Source: an uncultured Ruminococcus sp. (lineage in GTDB: Bacteria > Bacillota > Clostridia > Oscillospirales > Ruminococcaceae). Taken from it: a DNA stretch of 9,436 nucleotides. The notes under the pieces are model-generated. The model saw only the letters and a list, made by a program, of their open reading frames with translations, searched no databases and had not been told where the DNA came from. The translations under genes and the position numbers were made by a program. Shown here in pieces: positions 1 through 5,724 of the stretch; within the stretch, counting starts at the first letter, position 1; each line of letters starts with the position of its first letter. The stretch covers positions 1-9,436 of the forward strand of contig CALGTT010000349.1 in the NCBI GenBank assembly GCA_937901485.1, written 5' to 3'.

Positions 1-13
1 CCCTTGACCCCTG

Positions 14-35
14 CGAGCTTTTTGAAAAAAGCTCG
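14..35. repeat. AT-cored perfect palindrome (10-bp arms)
   Basis: Two perfect 10-base arms (CGAGCTTTTT and AAAAAGCTCG) are separated by only two bases. No T-run follows on the minus strand, so it is not a standard terminator for spoVAE. The block with its flanks resembles intergenic palindromic sequence I associate with ruminococcal genomes; that resemblance is recollection and is not tested here. Confidence 0.55.
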
Positions 36-53
36 ACCAAAAACTTTTCAGCT

Positions 54-77
54 GCCTGCGGCGCGATCGCCGATGGC
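54..77 (-). terminator. possible weak terminator hairpin after spoVAE
   Basis: Ten-base arms 54-63 and 68-77 pair at 8 of 10 positions around the loop CGAT. Read on the minus strand, the stem lies about 30 bases past the spoVAE stop and is followed, after a short gap, by AAAAGTTTTT. The T-run is displaced from the stem, so termination is uncertain. Confidence 0.25.
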
Positions 78-107
78 TTTTCGAAAAACTGAATGCATTG
101 TCCATTT

Positions 108-473
108 TTATCCGCGCTTCATGCGCTTGCGGAAGATCGCGGCTGTCAGAAGTCCGGCGACAAGTGCCGCCGTGATGCCGCCTGCCGCGGCGGTCAGTCC
201 GCCGGACAGAATGCCCAGCGCACCCTTTTCCGCGATCGTCTCGCGCACGCCCTTCGCCAGAAGATGCCCGAAGCCCGTCAGCGGTACGCTTGCCCCTGCT
301 CCGGCAAATTCCGCCAGCGGCTCATACCAGCCAAGTGCCGAAAGAATGACACCAAGAATGACGAACGCCGTCAGGATCCGCGCAGGTGTGAGCTTTGTGT
401 AGTCGATCAATACCTGCCCCACCGCGCAGATCGTGCCGCCCACAAGGAATGCTTTCAACAGATCCATTGCCAT
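108..473 (-). CDS. spoVAE: stage V sporulation protein AE (SpoVAE)
   Basis: This is a small integral membrane protein of 121 residues, belonging to the SpoVA proteins that form the channel moving dipicolinic acid (DPA) with calcium into the forespore and out again at germination. The sequence is mostly hydrophobic: a first helix near residues 4-20 (KAFLVGGTICAVGQVLIDYT), a second at 27-45 (ILTAFVILGVILSALGWY), a glycine/alanine-rich middle with LTGFGHLLAKGV, and a last long helix from about residue 85 before the basic tail FRKRMKRG. The start at 473 follows a strong GAGGGGG Shine-Dalgarno seven bases upstream; upstream extension in frame would run into spoVAD. It begins two bases after the spoVAD stop, so the two genes are surely co-transcribed. 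Length fits the SpoVAE/AEb family (about 116 residues). Identification is by family recognition; confidence is high. Confidence 0.9.
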   Translation of the reverse strand: MAMDLLKAFLVGGTICAVGQVLIDYTKLTPARILTAFVILGVILSALGWYEPLAEFAGAGASVPLTGFGHLLAKGVRETIAEKGALGILSGGLTAAAGGITAALVAGLLTAAIFRKRMKRG

Positions 474-475
474 GC

Positions 476-1489
476 CTACACCCCCTCTGCCGTCAGTTCG
501 ACCAGATGGGAAATGCACGGAATGCTCTCCCCCTGCTGTGCGGACATGGGCGAAAGCAGTGCACCGGTCGCCGCAAACAGAATGCGCCGCGCCTCGCCCC
601 GTTCAAGAAGCGGCAGGAAATGCCCGCAGAGCAGGCTCGCCGCGCATCCGCACCCCGAACCGCCTGCATGGGTGTCCTGCGAATGCTCGTTGAACATCAT
701 CGCGCCGCAGTCGTGATGCTGTGCGGCAATGTCCGCACCCTGCGCATTCAGCAGGTCGATCAGCAGCTTTGAACCGATGTTCCCAAGATCCCCCGTCACG
801 ATCATGTCGTAGTCGGCAGGCTTGGTTTCCGTGTCCTGCAAATAGCGGAAGATGGTGTCGGCGGCGGCAGGTGCCATGGCTGCGCCCATGTTGTTGGCAT
901 CGGTGATGCCGTAGTCCGTGACCTTTCCGATGCACGCACCTCGTACATGTGCACCGCCTCCCTTGGAGGACACCACCACGGCACCGGATGCCGTGCATGT
1001 CCACTGGGACGTGGGCGTGCGCTGACCGCCGTAGGACAGGGGGAAGCGAAACTGACGCTCCGCCGTGGAAAAGTGGGAGGAGGTCACTGCCGCGGCATGT
1101 TCACAGAAGCCCCCGTCCACGAGAATGGACGAGATCAGGAGACTTTCTGCCATTGTGGAGCACGCCCCGTACACGCCGAGGAACGGCACGCCCAGCGAAC
1201 GGATCGCAAAGGTCGAGCTTGTGCACTGGTTCACGAGGTCGCCGGCAGCGATGCAGTCGATCTGTGCCGGCTGGAGCTGTCCCTTGTCAATGGCAAGCGC
1301 AAGCGTGTCCGCCTGCATCCGGCTCTCTGCCTGCTCCCATGTCTTTTCCCCGAAATACGGATCTTGTTCGATACGGTCAAAGCAATCCCCCATCGGCCCG
1401 TCCCCCTCCTTCTGTCCCACGATACAGGCATGACTGTGAATGGCAGGGGCGTGTGGAAAGCGAATGCTTGAACGGATGCGTTTCTGCAT
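476..1489 (-). CDS. spoVAD: stage V sporulation protein AD (SpoVAD)
   Basis: SpoVAD is the soluble, thiolase-fold member of the SpoVA complex; in Bacillus it sits on the outer face of the spore inner membrane and binds DPA. The 337 residues match the family's usual length of about 338. Hallmarks are the thiolase-like segment FLGVYGACSTMAESL with Cys110, at the position of the DPA-pocket cysteine reported for Bacillus SpoVAD, then TSSHFSTAERQFRFPLSYG (138-154), GKVTDYGITDANNMGAAMAPAA (188-209), VTGDLGNIG (231-239) and the cysteine/glycine-rich GGSGCGCAAS (276-285). The start at 1489 was chosen over a longer frame to 1522 because GGAGG lies nine bases upstream and the product then matches family length. 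SpoVAE follows two bases later. SpoVAC, the usual upstream partner, is absent: the next upstream gene is a cellulase closed by its own terminator. Expression in the forespore is inferred from function and from a weak promoter match at 1524-1552. Confidence 0.94.
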   Translation of the reverse strand: MQKRIRSSIRFPHAPAIHSHACIVGQKEGDGPMGDCFDRIEQDPYFGEKTWEQAESRMQADTLALAIDKGQLQPAQIDCIAAGDLVNQCTSSTFAIRSLGVPFLGVYGACSTMAESLLISSILVDGGFCEHAAAVTSSHFSTAERQFRFPLSYGGQRTPTSQWTCTASGAVVVSSKGGGAHVRGACIGKVTDYGITDANNMGAAMAPAAADTIFRYLQDTETKPADYDMIVTGDLGNIGSKLLIDLLNAQGADIAAQHHDCGAMMFNEHSQDTHAGGSGCGCAASLLCGHFLPLLERGEARRILFAATGALLSPMSAQQGESIPCISHLVELTAEGV

Positions 1490-1523
1490 ATGGATGCACC
1501 TCCGGTGAATGGATTTCTGCATC

Positions 1524-1552
1524 TATTTTGTCCGGAATTTCTGGGATTATGT
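1524..1552 (-). promoter_or_regulatory. candidate forespore (SigG/SigF-like) promoter of spoVAD-spoVAE
   Basis: Read on the minus strand, ACATA (1548-1552) and CAAAATA (1524-1530) are 17 bases apart. This is close to the SigG pattern GHATR-N17-CATNHTA, with one mismatch in each box. The start site would fall near 1517, about 28 bases before the spoVAD ATG with the ribosome site in between. No good sigma-A promoter is visible there. The match is imperfect and is supported mainly by context. Confidence 0.35.
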
Positions 1553-1560
1553 AAGAAATG

Positions 1561-1600
1561 AAAAAAACACAAAAACAGCCCCGCACACAGCGGAGCTGTT
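1561..1600 (-). terminator. Rho-independent terminator of the GH9 cellulase gene
   Basis: Eleven-base arms (1574-1584 and 1590-1600, one G-U pair) enclose the loop ACACA. Read on the minus strand, an A/T-rich run (1561-1573) supplies the U-tract. It lies 11 bases past the cellulase stop and separates it from spoVAD. A T-run on the plus strand (1602-1607) could make it work both ways. Confidence 0.88.
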
Positions 1601-1610
1601 CTTTTTTGCA

Positions 1611-3959
1611 TTATAACGGCAGTTCCTTCACAATGCCGATCGTAAACTTCAGAATGTTCAGCGCATCCACGGAGGTCGGCTTCTTGTCGAGGTCAACGTC
1701 TGCGTTCACAACGCCGTCCGCCGTCAGTTCCTCACCGATCAGCAGGTTGCGGTTCAGCGTCAGGACATCGAGAAGGTTTACTTCACCGTCGCAGTTGACA
1801 TCGCCGTACTTGACAGCGGTCGTGCCGCCGGAGCTTGTCGGCGGTGTCAGCGGCTCGTCCGGCTCTGTGGTTGTCGTTGCAGGCTCGGTCGTTGCCGGCG
1901 GTGCTGTGGTTTGCTTCGGCTCAGTCGTTGCCGGCGGATCAGCAGGAACAGTCGGTTCTACACTGGAATCACCATTCGCGCTCGTGCCGTCCGGCTCTGT
2001 GCCGAAGTAGAGCTTGCCGTCCATGTAAACCGGAATGTTCTTGGCAATGACCGGATCTTCACTGCCCAGAATCTCCTCGTTGGAGAAGTCGTTGGACGCA
2101 TCCCAGCCCGTGCCGTAGTCCGGGAATACCAGAGCCAGCATCAGCTCGCACTGGTTTCTGCCCTCGGAAATGGGCATTGCGGCTCTGCCGTCCGGATAGT
2201 TGACTTCAATATAATAGATGTTGCCGTCATACTGTGTCGGCCCTGTGATCTCCGCGGGCTTGACACCCTCGCCGGAGTACATTGCTGCCTGATCTCTGTC
2301 CACACGGATGACCACATCGCTCGCCTTGTAGCCAGCCGCGATCAGCTCGGAGAGATCCATAAAGTAACGATAGGACACATTATCCTGAATTCTTGCCGGC
2401 CATGCTGTGTGGTTGGTGAAGCGCAGCTTCAGATCCACGCCGCCTGCGGATGCCTTGCCCTCGGCTTCCACATAGAATTCCGGGCCGTCATGTGCTTCCT
2501 TTGCCGGGAAGCTCGGATCGGATGTGCCGCCGTATTCGTCCAGCATCTTGCAAAGCAGAGCCGTAAAGCCTGCGTTGTAGTCGGTTGCTACCTCGTTGTT
2601 GATGAAGTTCTGACGGTCATCCTCATAGCTGCCGTCCTGATTCGGGCCGCCGACCAGTGCACCATACAGGGTGTGACGGTTGGTTTCCGGAATGGCAAGG
2701 TCATTCTTCCAGCTGCCGTGTGCAGTTCTGTGATGCGGATTTTTCGGCGCATTTTCGCCATAACCTACCACAAAGCTGCGGTTGTCGGGGTTCACACCGA
2801 GAGCATAGTCGATCTGATCCTCGTAGAAATCCACCTGTGCCTGTGTCTTGGTATCCTTGAGCACCGTGTCACATGCGACAGCTGCAATAAATCCGGCAGC
2901 CGTTGCATGACGCAGAGAGCCCCATGTGGTCAGCCAGCGCATACCGCCGTCAAGCTTTTCCACGGAATTTGTCCAGTAGTTGACATGCTTTTCCGCATGG
3001 TTCACAAAGAAATCCTCGCCGGTATTGATCGCATACAGCAGCATACCGCCCTGCATCACATCATCCCAGCACATGCCCCATGTGTATTTAAGGTCGGAAG
3101 AGCCAAGCTCCGTGTCGAGATTCGGCACATAGCTCTTAGCCTTGTCCAGATACGCCTGATCGCCGGTGGCGATATACAGCCAGTTTGCCGCATAGAACAG
3201 GTCATCATAGAAGTGGCTGGAGCGATAGAAGCCGGATGCATTACTGTCATTGTAAACATCATTGCTCTTGGATGCATCCGCCAGCTTGAACAGGCTTTCC
3301 GCATGTTCCAGATAGCCGTCAAGCTTTGACTGCTCCACTCTGCCCTTGAGGGCAGCACTTCCGGCAGCCAGAGCCGCTGCCATTTCGCCGAAAACTGCCG
3401 AGCAGCCTTCGGAGGATTCAAGGATCTCACGGGATGCCTCGTAGGAATTGCCCTGATCGGTCATACCGTATTCGTACAGCTCAACGGGGCCCCACCATGT
3501 ATGGTCGGCAGTACCGTTGCCCACCTGAAAGACTGCGGATGTGCCGCGGTCGCAGGCTGCGAGGTAGTCGAGGACGAATTCGAGGTTATTGACATAATTG
3601 TCCATCTCACCGCTTTTTTCCAGACCATCGGGGTACTGGTAGAGTCCCCACGCCAGCATGGAGGCGGAGTAGGACATGGGCAGATTGAACTTGACATGGT
3701 CGCCGGCATCGTACCAGCCGCCGGGGATCTCGTCGATCATGGTCGAATCGGCTCTCCACTCGACTCTGTTCCATTCCGGCAGCGGGCCTGCCTGCTGGCA
3801 TTCATAGAAAAAGAGTGATTTCTGGAGTGCTTCGGCGTAGTTCGGTGTTTCTGCGGCACTGACTGTGCGGTTCTGCACGGCATCGGCAAAGCCGGCTGTG
3901 CCGAGGGATGCGGCGAGCATCACGGCAGAAACGATTCCTCCTGTGATTTTCTTCAGCAT
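1611..3959 (-). CDS. secreted dockerin-bearing GH9 endoglucanase with CBM3c
   Basis: This is a cellulosomal family 9 cellulase (782 residues) that hydrolyses beta-1,4-glucan by inversion outside the cell. Domain order: signal peptide (1-35, MLKKITGGIVSAVMLAASLG, cut possibly after ADA or SAA); GH9 catalytic module (about 40-478) with GGWYDAGDHVKF carrying the aspartates D84 and D87, the signature NPHHRTAHG (407-415), and the acid E456 in NNEVATDYNAGF; CBM3c-like module (about 491-652); a Pro/Thr/Glu linker with TTEP repeats (655-715); and a dockerin (718-782) with two calcium loops, DVNCDGEVNLLD and DVDLDKKPTSVD. GH9 plus CBM3c is the processive-endoglucanase 'theme B' layout, and the dockerin implies docking on a cohesin scaffoldin not seen here. 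Start choice: GAGAGGAG lies seven bases before the ATG at 3959 but only one base from the in-frame ATG at 3965, so 3959 is preferred; the open frame up to 4463 crosses the promoter and is not coding. Substrate specificity is inferred from family. Confidence 0.95.
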   Translation of the reverse strand: MLKKITGGIVSAVMLAASLGTAGFADAVQNRTVSAAETPNYAEALQKSLFFYECQQAGPLPEWNRVEWRADSTMIDEIPGGWYDAGDHVKFNLPMSYSASMLAWGLYQYPDGLEKSGEMDNYVNNLEFVLDYLAACDRGTSAVFQVGNGTADHTWWGPVELYEYGMTDQGNSYEASREILESSEGCSAVFGEMAAALAAGSAALKGRVEQSKLDGYLEHAESLFKLADASKSNDVYNDSNASGFYRSSHFYDDLFYAANWLYIATGDQAYLDKAKSYVPNLDTELGSSDLKYTWGMCWDDVMQGGMLLYAINTGEDFFVNHAEKHVNYWTNSVEKLDGGMRWLTTWGSLRHATAAGFIAAVACDTVLKDTKTQAQVDFYEDQIDYALGVNPDNRSFVVGYGENAPKNPHHRTAHGSWKNDLAIPETNRHTLYGALVGGPNQDGSYEDDRQNFINNEVATDYNAGFTALLCKMLDEYGGTSDPSFPAKEAHDGPEFYVEAEGKASAGGVDLKLRFTNHTAWPARIQDNVSYRYFMDLSELIAAGYKASDVVIRVDRDQAAMYSGEGVKPAEITGPTQYDGNIYYIEVNYPDGRAAMPISEGRNQCELMLALVFPDYGTGWDASNDFSNEEILGSEDPVIAKNIPVYMDGKLYFGTEPDGTSANGDSSVEPTVPADPPATTEPKQTTAPPATTEPATTTTEPDEPLTPPTSSGGTTAVKYGDVNCDGEVNLLDVLTLNRNLLIGEELTADGVVNADVDLDKKPTSVDALNILKFTIGIVKELPL

Positions 3960-3986
3960 ATACATGCTCCTCTCATAATATTTTGT

Positions 3987-4010
3987 CCGGAAGAAGTGCA
4001 GACCTTCCGG
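3987..4010 (-). promoter_or_regulatory. hairpin in the cellulase 5' leader
   Basis: Arms CCGGAAG (3987-3993) and CTTCCGG (4004-4010) pair perfectly around a 10-base loop. The structure lies in the roughly 70-nt leader between the inferred transcription start (near 4028) and the ribosome-binding site (GAGAGGAG, about 3967-3974). It could stabilise the mRNA or modulate translation; no riboswitch class is recognisable. Confidence 0.45.
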
Positions 4011-4011
4011 T

Positions 4012-4026
4012 TTGCAACAATTGCAA
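4012..4026. promoter_or_regulatory. TTGCAA-CAA-TTGCAA inverted repeat at the cellulase start site
   Basis: Two copies of the self-complementary hexamer TTGCAA lie three bases apart, just downstream of the cellulase -10 box and about where transcription should begin. The position suits a repressor operator. The binding protein is unknown; the divergent LytTR protein is one candidate, although this does not look like the usual LytTR direct-repeat site. Confidence 0.35.
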
Positions 4027-4034
4027 TCACTTTC

Positions 4035-4063
4035 ATTATGCCACAATTTATTCAAAAAGTCAA
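4035..4063 (-). promoter_or_regulatory. sigma-A promoter of the GH9 cellulase
   Basis: Read on the minus strand, TTGACT (4058-4063) and CATAAT (4035-4040) are separated by exactly 17 bases in an AT-rich stretch. Both boxes are near consensus. The inferred start near 4028 gives a leader of about 70 nt. Confidence 0.8.
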
Positions 4064-4077
4064 GTGATTTTTGGAAG

Positions 4078-4100
4078 ATTGCCGAAAACTTTCCGGCAAT
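4078..4100. promoter_or_regulatory. inverted repeat between the divergent promoters
   Basis: ATTGCCG (4078-4084) and CGGCAAT (4094-4100) are perfect arms around nine bases. It lies upstream of both the cellulase promoter and the LytTR promoter, where a shared regulator could act on either. A related CCGGCA recurs just downstream (about 4110-4115). Function is inferred from position only. Confidence 0.3.
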
Positions 4101-4154
4101 TGCAGGCATTCCGGCATCCTGTCCCCCTGTGGTGTACCTCTTACCGGAAAATGC

Positions 4155-4183
4155 TTGCAAGGGCGGGGGAAACGTGGTATGAT
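4155..4183 (+). promoter_or_regulatory. sigma-A promoter of the LytTR-DUF3021 operon
   Basis: TTGCAA (4155-4160) and TATGAT (4178-4183) are 17 bases apart. Transcription would begin near 4190, giving a leader of about 37 nt that contains the GGAGG at 4216-4220. It diverges from the cellulase promoter with about 90 bases between the two -35 boxes. Confidence 0.75.
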
Positions 4184-4226
4184 AGAAGCATGAACCGCGG
4201 TCACATGACAAGAGAGGAGGAACACG

Positions 4227-4661
4227 ATGGAAATACACATCGAAGAACGGGAGAGCGCACCGCTTGCGGTCATCATCCGATGTGCGCGTGAGGACGCGCA
4301 GGTGCACAGGCTCAGAGCGTATATCGCGCAGTTTTCCGGCAAAATACAGGCAAAAAACGAGAAAACGACCTGTTTGGTCGAACCCTCGCAGGTGCTCTGG
4401 TTTGAGTCCGTGGATGACCGGACGTTTCTGTATACTGCGGATGCGGTCATGGAGATCAGCCATCGGCTGTACGAGCTGGAAGAAATGCTTTCCGGACGCG
4501 ATTTTCTGCGCATTTCACGTTCACAGATTGTCAATCTGCAAAAGCTCACGGCTCTGCATCCTGAGCTGAACCGGACGCTGACGGCAACGCTGTGCAACGG
4601 CGAACGGCTTTCGGTTTCAAGAAAATATGTCCCGAAATTACGCGAGATCTTAGCAATTTAA
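4227..4661 (+). CDS. LytTR-family DNA-binding regulator
   Basis: This 144-residue cytoplasmic transcription factor has a LytTR DNA-binding domain over about residues 50-144 (VLWFESVDDRTFLYTADAVMEI, DFLRISRSQIVNLQKL, LCNGERLSVSRKYVPKL), preceded by a short N-terminal segment. There is no receiver domain, so it is not a classical response regulator; it is the stand-alone form found in two-gene 'LytTR regulatory systems', where an adjacent membrane protein holds the regulator in check (HdrRM and BrsRM of streptococci are the known examples). The start is set by GGAGG six bases upstream. The stop codon TAA overlaps the Shine-Dalgarno of the next gene (TAAGGAGG), indicating tight co-expression with the DUF3021 gene. 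It is divergent from the GH9 cellulase and could regulate itself, the cellulase, or both; that is inference from arrangement. Confidence 0.9.
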   Translation: MEIHIEERESAPLAVIIRCAREDAQVHRLRAYIAQFSGKIQAKNEKTTCLVEPSQVLWFESVDDRTFLYTADAVMEISHRLYELEEMLSGRDFLRISRSQIVNLQKLTALHPELNRTLTATLCNGERLSVSRKYVPKLREILAI

Positions 4662-4674
4662 GGAGGTTTTTACA

Positions 4675-5112
4675 ATGTATGAATGGAAACGATTTTTCAC
4701 ATGGCTTCGCAGCGGTGTGTGCTTTACCGTGACATGGTTTTTGTTTCTGATGCTCCTGCTGCCGGATGCGGACGGGAGGATCGAGAGGGCGAGTCTTTGG
4801 TATCTTTTTGCCGGTGCAGTCGGCGGAGTTCTGCTGTTCTGCCTGTGCTTTACGAGGGTGATGCTGAGAAAGTGGGGATTTACCGCGAGATTTTCCCTGT
4901 TCATGGGGCTTCTTCTGGGCTGGCAGATGGTATTTGGCGGCATTCTCCTGCCGGATCATGTGTTTACCCTGTCGCCGATGCAGTGGCTTGGCTTTGCCGG
5001 CATTGCGGTGCTCCTGTACGGGATATCCATGGTGATTTACGCGGTATATCGTCAGAAAAAGGGTGCACTGTACACACAGGCATTGCAGGCATACCAGAGC
5101 CGGACGAAGTGA
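4675..5112 (+). CDS. DUF3021-family four-helix membrane protein
   Basis: This is a 145-residue inner-membrane protein with four predicted helices, at about residues 14-31, 41-60, 71-92 and 102-125, short loops, and a basic cytoplasmic tail (YRQKKGALYTQALQAYQSRTK). The layout, length and position directly after a LytTR gene are those of DUF3021 proteins, which commonly accompany LytTR regulators in Firmicutes. By analogy with HdrM/BrsM it may bind and inhibit the LytTR protein until a membrane signal is received; this role is not shown by the sequence. AAGGAGG eight bases before the ATG overlaps the stop of the upstream gene. The operon closes with a strong terminator eight bases after the stop codon. 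Confidence 0.85.
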   Translation: MYEWKRFFTWLRSGVCFTVTWFLFLMLLLPDADGRIERASLWYLFAGAVGGVLLFCLCFTRVMLRKWGFTARFSLFMGLLLGWQMVFGGILLPDHVFTLSPMQWLGFAGIAVLLYGISMVIYAVYRQKKGALYTQALQAYQSRTK

Positions 5113-5119
5113 TAAAAAG

Positions 5120-5150
5120 AGACTGCTGCACGTTTGTACAGCAGTCTTTT
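5120..5150. terminator. bidirectional Rho-independent terminator
   Basis: Arms AGACTGCTG (5120-5128) and CAGCAGTCT (5139-5147) pair over nine bases. TTTT follows on the plus strand and, read in reverse, the A-run at 5114-5118 supplies T's on the minus strand. It sits between the convergent DUF3021 and UPF0291 genes and should serve both. Confidence 0.9.
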
Positions 5151-5151
5151 G

Positions 5152-5346
5152 CTATTTCAGCTTCCGCTTATTGCCGTCCTCATCCATGATATAGGTATTG
5201 TCCAGCTGTGCACGCAGATTGCGCAGGAATCCTGCGCGGTATTCTTCACGGAGCTGAGTCTGTTCTGCTTGTTCGGCATCGGTCAGACCTTCCGTCTTGG
5301 CTTTTCTGGCTAAAAAATTGATACGGTCGATTTTGTTCTGCTCCAC
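5152..5346 (-). CDS. UPF0291 (DUF896, YnzC-like) small protein
   Basis: This 64-residue soluble, highly charged protein matches the DUF896/UPF0291 family (Bacillus YnzC): N-terminal helix IDRINFLARKAKTEGLTDAEQAEQTQLREEYRAGFLRNLRAQLDN, the family core in which a helical hairpin carries RINxLAxKxK, LTxxExxEQxxLRxEY and GFxxNxRxQL, followed by a variable tail (DEDGNKRKLK). YnzC has a solved two-helix structure; its biological role is unsettled. The start codon is GTG, supported by GGAGG eight bases upstream, and no in-frame ATG would keep the conserved N-terminus. It is a single-gene unit convergent with DUF3021. I see no clear promoter in the bases just upstream. Confidence 0.92.
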   Translation of the reverse strand: MEQNKIDRINFLARKAKTEGLTDAEQAEQTQLREEYRAGFLRNLRAQLDNTYIMDEDGNKRKLK

Positions 5347-5454
5347 GAATATTACCTCCGGAATTTAAGATTGATTTAAGCTTTCTGTGATATCATGAAA
5401 ATGGATTTAGTAATCCCCCCAATTCCCCCTTTATCTATCATTATCTCTCTTACC

Positions 5455-5480
5455 GGTGCCCTTTTGGGCACCCTTTTTTT
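5455..5480 (+). terminator. orphan Rho-independent terminator
   Basis: GGTGCCC (5455-5461), loop TTTT, GGGCACC (5466-5472), then C and seven T's. This is a textbook plus-strand terminator, yet the only upstream plus-strand operon already ended at about 5150. A possible extended -10 (TGA-TATCAT, 5388-5396) lies about 60 bases upstream, without a well-spaced -35, so a short RNA of about 75 nt is conceivable. It could otherwise be a backup terminator. Confidence 0.8.
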
Positions 5481-5481
5481 G

Positions 5482-5496
5482 GCGCAGAGCCTGCGC
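5482..5496. repeat. GC-rich hairpin, 6-bp stem and 3-base loop
   Basis: GCGCAG (5482-5487), loop AGC and CTGCGC (5491-5496) form a perfect short-loop hairpin directly after the orphan terminator. It has the same architecture as the GCGCGG-CAA-CCGCGC hairpins inside the neighbouring tandem repeat. Confidence 0.5.
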
Positions 5497-5508
5497 TGGC
5501 AGACGCGT

Positions 5509-5683
5509 GCGCGGCAACCGCGCTGTTGAGCGCGTTTGAGAGGGAAGCTGTGAGGGGAAGTTTCTGTTTCGCGATCAAGGTTTATGAACCGCATGGCGCG
5601 GCAACCGCGCTGTTGAGCGCGTTTGAGGGCGGAGCTGTGAGGGGGAAGTTTCTGTTTCGCGATCGGGGTTTATGGACCGCATA
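5509..5683 (+). repeat. two-copy tandem repeat, 87 and 88 bases
   Basis: Copy one is 5509-5595 and copy two 5596-5683. The first 32 bases of each are identical, and the rest differ by a few substitutions and one extra G in copy two. Each copy opens with the perfect hairpin GCGCGG-CAA-CCGCGC and later contains TTTCTGTTTCGCGATC and a GGTTTATG-ACCGCAT end. Both copies can be read in one plus-strand frame, but with no ribosome site, so I regard the unit as non-coding. Confidence 0.85.
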
Positions 5684-5724
5684 TCGCTTGCAAGCAGAGC
5701 GTCATGCGGTTGGAAATGCTTTGT

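Larger units (their letters stand above)
5347..5724. other. 378-base gene-free region with hairpins and a tandem repeat
   Basis: No convincing gene lies here: the open frames lack ribosome sites, and their products (arginine-rich or repeat-derived) resemble no family I know. The stretch holds an orphan plus-strand terminator (5455-5480), a GC-rich hairpin (5482-5496), two copies of an 87/88-base repeat (5509-5683) and a stem ACCGCAT/ATGCGGT (5676-5682 with 5704-5710) just past the deoD stop. Repeat-rich character and lack of coding potential suggest dispersed-element debris. Confidence 0.6.

Noticed and set aside
1911..3329. 472-codon open frame on the plus strand
   Set aside because: It lies fully antisense to the GH9 cellulase, has no ribosome site, and its product resembles no family; it is a codon-bias shadow.
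4190..4291. short open frame starting at the ATG near 4190, overlapping the LytTR start
   Set aside because: It begins at or beside the inferred transcription start, lacks a ribosome site and is out of frame with the LytTR gene.
3960..4463. N-terminal extension of the cellulase frame up to 4463
   Set aside because: It would cover the promoter and the start of the divergent LytTR gene. The signal peptide and ribosome site fix the start at 3959.
5376..5594. 72-codon minus-strand open frame
   Set aside because: No ribosome site, arginine-rich low-complexity product, and it spans a terminator and part of the tandem repeat.
5509..5683. CRISPR-like repeats
   Set aside because: Only two adjacent long copies with no unique spacer between them; this is a tandem duplication.
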